The notes beneath the pieces are model-generated. The model was not told the DNA's origin. It did no database searches and saw nothing but the letters and a program-made list of their open reading frames with translations. A program made the position numbers and the translations under genes. A DNA stretch of 8,315 nt from Candidatus Sulfopaludibacter sp. SbA3. GTDB lineage: Bacteria > Acidobacteriota > Terriglobia > Bryobacterales > Bryobacteraceae. The stretch lies in NCBI GenBank assembly GCA_900290315.1, contig OKRF01000151.1:1472-9786 (forward strand). The letters are read 5' to 3'. This document shows positions 6,594-8,315 of the stretch, one piece after another (within the stretch, counting starts at the first letter, position 1; each line of letters begins with the position of its first letter).

Positions 6594-6857
6594 TCAGTGA
6601 CTTGCGTCACGGCCCGGTGCGGCCCGCCATTTCCCGCGCGACGTATCGCCGGTCCAGGGGAGCCACGCCATCCGGATGGCATCGTCCGTGCACACCCCTA
6701 TGCAGTGCTCTTCGCTGCCACACGCGTCCGGCAGGGTCAGAAACGCAAGGGTGCTATCCATTCCCAGGCAGGCGGGTCCACAAGCGCTCACGCAGAGCCC
6801 GCAACCGGAACATTTGGCTTCATCGATGACGGGCATCCATTTGTGGGTGAGTTTCAT
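6594..6857 (-). CDS. Small 4Fe-4S ferredoxin with incomplete second cluster motif
   Basis: An 87-residue ferredoxin-type electron carrier. The first motif is complete: CSGCGLCVSAC, Cys16/19/22/26, with an extra Cys30. The second region (ACGSEEHCIGVCTDDAIRMAWLPW) keeps Cys46, Cys52 and Cys56, but the position expected for the second Cys is Glu49. The second centre may therefore be a 3Fe-4S, a site-differentiated 4Fe-4S, or absent. The last 20 residues (WTGDTSRGKWRAAPGRDASH) form a polar tail. The ATG overlaps the stop of the NnrS-like gene in an ATGA and no Shine-Dalgarno is visible, so coupling supports the start at 6857. An alternative start is Met8 at 6836. It probably supplies electrons to, or takes them from, a neighbouring membrane or hemerythrin protein; the partner is unknown. 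Confidence 0.87.
   Translation of the reverse strand: MKLTHKWMPVIDEAKCSGCGLCVSACGPACLGMDSTLAFLTLPDACGSEEHCIGVCTDDAIRMAWLPWTGDTSRGKWRAAPGRDASH
6597..6610. promoter_or_regulatory. CRP/FNR-type operator GTGAC-TTGC-GTCAC
   Basis: A perfect 5-bp inverted repeat with a 4-base spacer, sharing the GTGAC-N4-GTCAC core with the site at 3750-3767. It overlaps the last codons (RDASH-stop) of the ferredoxin gene, so it would drive an internal promoter for the DUF438 and DUF1858 genes in addition to any operon-wide promoter. Confidence 0.6.
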
Positions 6858-8213
6858 GACTGGTGGGAAAGCGCGGGGCTGGTGAGTGGCCTTGTCACAG
6901 CCGGATACGGAGGCGGCAGCAGCAACGTGATGCCGAGATTGATTGCGAACAAGGTCACTGCTGTCAGTTCAGTAACTGCCGATACCGGCAGAATCTGCCA
7001 TGCGGCCCGCAGATTCAACTCGTATGCCGGGACTTCCGAGGCCACGCGCAGCAGACAGCCGAGATTTAGGATTGCCAGCGATGCCGCCATGAGTCCCTTG
7101 CTATATAGCACCCGCATTCCGCAGAATGCCGGCAGTACTCTCTGGCCAATTGCGAAGACCATGGTAGAGAGAAACCCGACCGTAAGAGCGTGGCGAGAGG
7201 CGCCCCAAATGCCACCGTGAGTATCAGCAAGGGTCGCGAACACACCGAGGGCGGCGGCGATGAGAAGCCAGACGTAAGCGCCACGAACAAACGCGGGAAA
7301 CGACGGGGAGACCCCCTGTGTCTTGGCGGCCTTCGTTGGGCGCACAAAAACCCGTAGGGCAGCGGCCGCAAAAATGCTGGCAGCCAACAGAATCAGCGTC
7401 GCAACCTGTAGATGCCCCAAAAGCGCCGCGGTGAGACCGCACCCGCAGGCAGCCAGGGCCGCTATCAATCCGCTGCTCGAAGGTTCGCGAATGCCTAGAA
7501 ACACCGGCAGCCATCTCGCATTGAATCCCCACACGGCCAACACAGGAAAACCCCAAGCCGCAAGAAACAAATATCGTTGATCCAGCCAGTGCGGTATGAC
7601 CGGATGTGCGCTTTGCGCAGCCAATACAACGGTCTCGACTTGGTTGAGGACCAGGGCCAGCAGGAACGCCACCGTAGCGGCGATGACCAGCTTCATCCAC
7701 GTCTCGATGGGAGCCTGCTTGGTTTTGCCCGGCTGCGCTTTGTGATGACTCACCGTCACGAAGAAGATCACGAACGCGATCAACTGGAGCGCCGCCGATA
7801 CCGGCAACAGAATACGCCATTGAAATTCGGTGATGTTGGCTGCCCATCGCAATGTGACGCCGCCGGTCCATAACGCCCAACTGGCCCATGCGCGACTCAC
7901 CGCAACGGGCTGCAGGCCACCCATTTTCGAGAGCGAATAGTAGCCGATCCCAATGACGAATCATTTTCGAGAGCGAATAGTAGCCGATCCCAATGACGAA
8001 TGTGCCGATCCAGCCGAAGATCTGGGCGTGCCCGTGGGCTTGCAACCAGGCCTGGGAAAGGCCTGCCAGGGAATGCCGTCCGCTGATCGAGACCAGATTC
8101 CATACGCCGAGGAATGTCCCCGGCAACACCAGAAAAAGCAGGCCAGTGACCACATAGATGGTCACCATCCGCTGTAAGGCGATCTCGGTTTCAGCGATGG
8201 ATTTGGTAGCCAT
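6854..8213 (-). pseudogene. NnrS-like polytopic membrane protein, frame broken by a 40-bp tandem duplication
   Basis: Two overlapping pieces make one protein. The N-terminal piece starts at ATG 8213 and reads correctly to about residue 83, including a hydrophobic helix and QAHGHAQIFGWIGTFVIGIGYYSL (59-82). The C-terminal piece is read in another frame from 7924 to the stop at 6854 (356 codons). It is very hydrophobic, with many predicted membrane helices, and contains ASRHALTVGFLSTMVFAIGQRVLPAFCG, resembling the conserved HALTVG segment of NnrS. Removing one 40-bp copy joins them at Met84 into a 439-residue protein, close to NnrS length. NnrS proteins are heme- and copper-binding membrane proteins tied to nitric oxide and nitrosative stress. 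A heme-copper oxidase subunit I-like protein is the main alternative. It starts 18 bases after the RIC stop. As written, the product from 8213 derails in the second repeat copy and ends at 7224; reinitiation at Met 7924 could make the C-terminal part alone. Confidence 0.75.
7922..8001. repeat. Exact 40-bp tandem duplication inside the NnrS-like gene
   Basis: The unit beginning CATTTTCGAG and ending AATGACGAAT occurs at 7922-7961 and again, without mismatch, at 7962-8001. Flanking bases differ on both sides, so the match is exactly 40 bp. Because 40 is not a multiple of 3, the extra copy shifts the frame, and deleting it restores one long reading frame. Confidence 0.97.
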
Positions 8214-8231
8214 GGCCGTCAGCTTTCCGAG

Positions 8232-8315
8232 CTATCGTTTCTCCAACGCGATCGCGCGTGGGAAGAGAATATTGTTTTCAAGGTGGATGTGCACGTGTAA
8301 ATCCGCCTCGAGCAC
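8232..8315 (-). CDS. RIC family iron-sulfur cluster repair di-iron protein (YtfE/ScdA), C-terminal fragment
   Basis: The last 27 codons of a gene that continues past the right edge: VLEADLHVHIHLENNILFPRAIALEKR then TAG. The HxHIHLENNxLFPRA segment is the conserved C-terminal signature of the RIC/YtfE/ScdA/DnrN hemerythrin-like di-iron proteins and carries His and Glu ligands of the iron centre. These proteins help restore iron-sulfur clusters damaged by nitric oxide or oxidants, in the cytosol. The piece is too short for an ordinary length filter but the motif is distinctive. The NnrS-like gene starts 18 bases downstream, so the two are probably co-transcribed and any promoter lies outside the window. 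Confidence 0.88.
   Translation of the reverse strand: MLEADLHVHIHLENNILFPRAIALEKR

Noticed and set aside
7751..7762. GTGATGACTCAC, resembling the shared palindrome
   Set aside because: The spacing is two bases short of the GTGA-N6-TCAC form, and it lies deep in coding sequence.
7224..7921. C-terminal part of the frame starting at 8213
   Set aside because: Beyond the 40-bp duplication this is out-of-frame translation of the NnrS-like gene, rich in Arg and Gly and without membrane helices.
1..8315. CRISPR array, tRNA, rRNA, transposase or phage gene
   Set aside because: No regularly spaced repeats, no recognisable tRNA or rRNA segments, and no transposase or integrase motifs were seen on either strand; the only long exact repeat noticed is the 40-bp tandem.

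Overview
The window looks like chromosomal DNA from an Acidobacteriota bacterium of the Solibacter/Bryobacter type. The main clue is a complete gene of the TIGR03435 family, which expanded as a paralogous family in Candidatus Solibacter. The sequence is G+C-rich, coding density is very high, and most genes overlap by a few bases. The lineage call is an inference from family knowledge; no phylogeny was run.

Layout, left to right. Positions 1-3714 hold a minus-strand operon read right to left: a large FAD/NAD(P)/4Fe-4S oxidoreductase (GltD-like with extra ferredoxin clusters), then a Tat-type Rieske iron-sulfur protein, then a single-chain cytochrome b that runs off the left edge. Positions 3715-3934 are a divergent intergenic region with a clear CRP/FNR-type palindrome and several short repeats. 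Positions 3935-4720 hold the plus-strand TIGR03435 secreted protein, followed by a terminator-like hairpin. Positions 4789-8315 hold a second minus-strand operon, again read right to left: the C-terminus of a RIC/YtfE/ScdA iron-sulfur repair protein, an NnrS-like membrane protein, a small ferredoxin, a DUF438-hemerythrin-PAS protein and a DUF1858-DUF2249 protein.

Working model. The left operon would link an NAD(P)H/flavin/FeS module to a quinone-reactive Rieske/cytochrome b core. The right operon has the gene content of a nitric-oxide or nitrosative-stress and iron-sulfur-repair cluster (RIC, NnrS, hemerythrin). Both carry the same GTGAC-N4-GTCAC palindrome 22-23 bases upstream of a TATC-type -10 candidate, which suggests one CRP/FNR-family regulator controls both.

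Two membrane-protein genes are broken as written. Cytochrome b has lost its first transmembrane helix and its frame at 1194-1207. The NnrS-like gene has an exact 40-bp tandem duplication at 7922-8001 that shifts its frame. Both lesions are simple indels in otherwise well-conserved genes, so local assembly error is a strong alternative to real decay.
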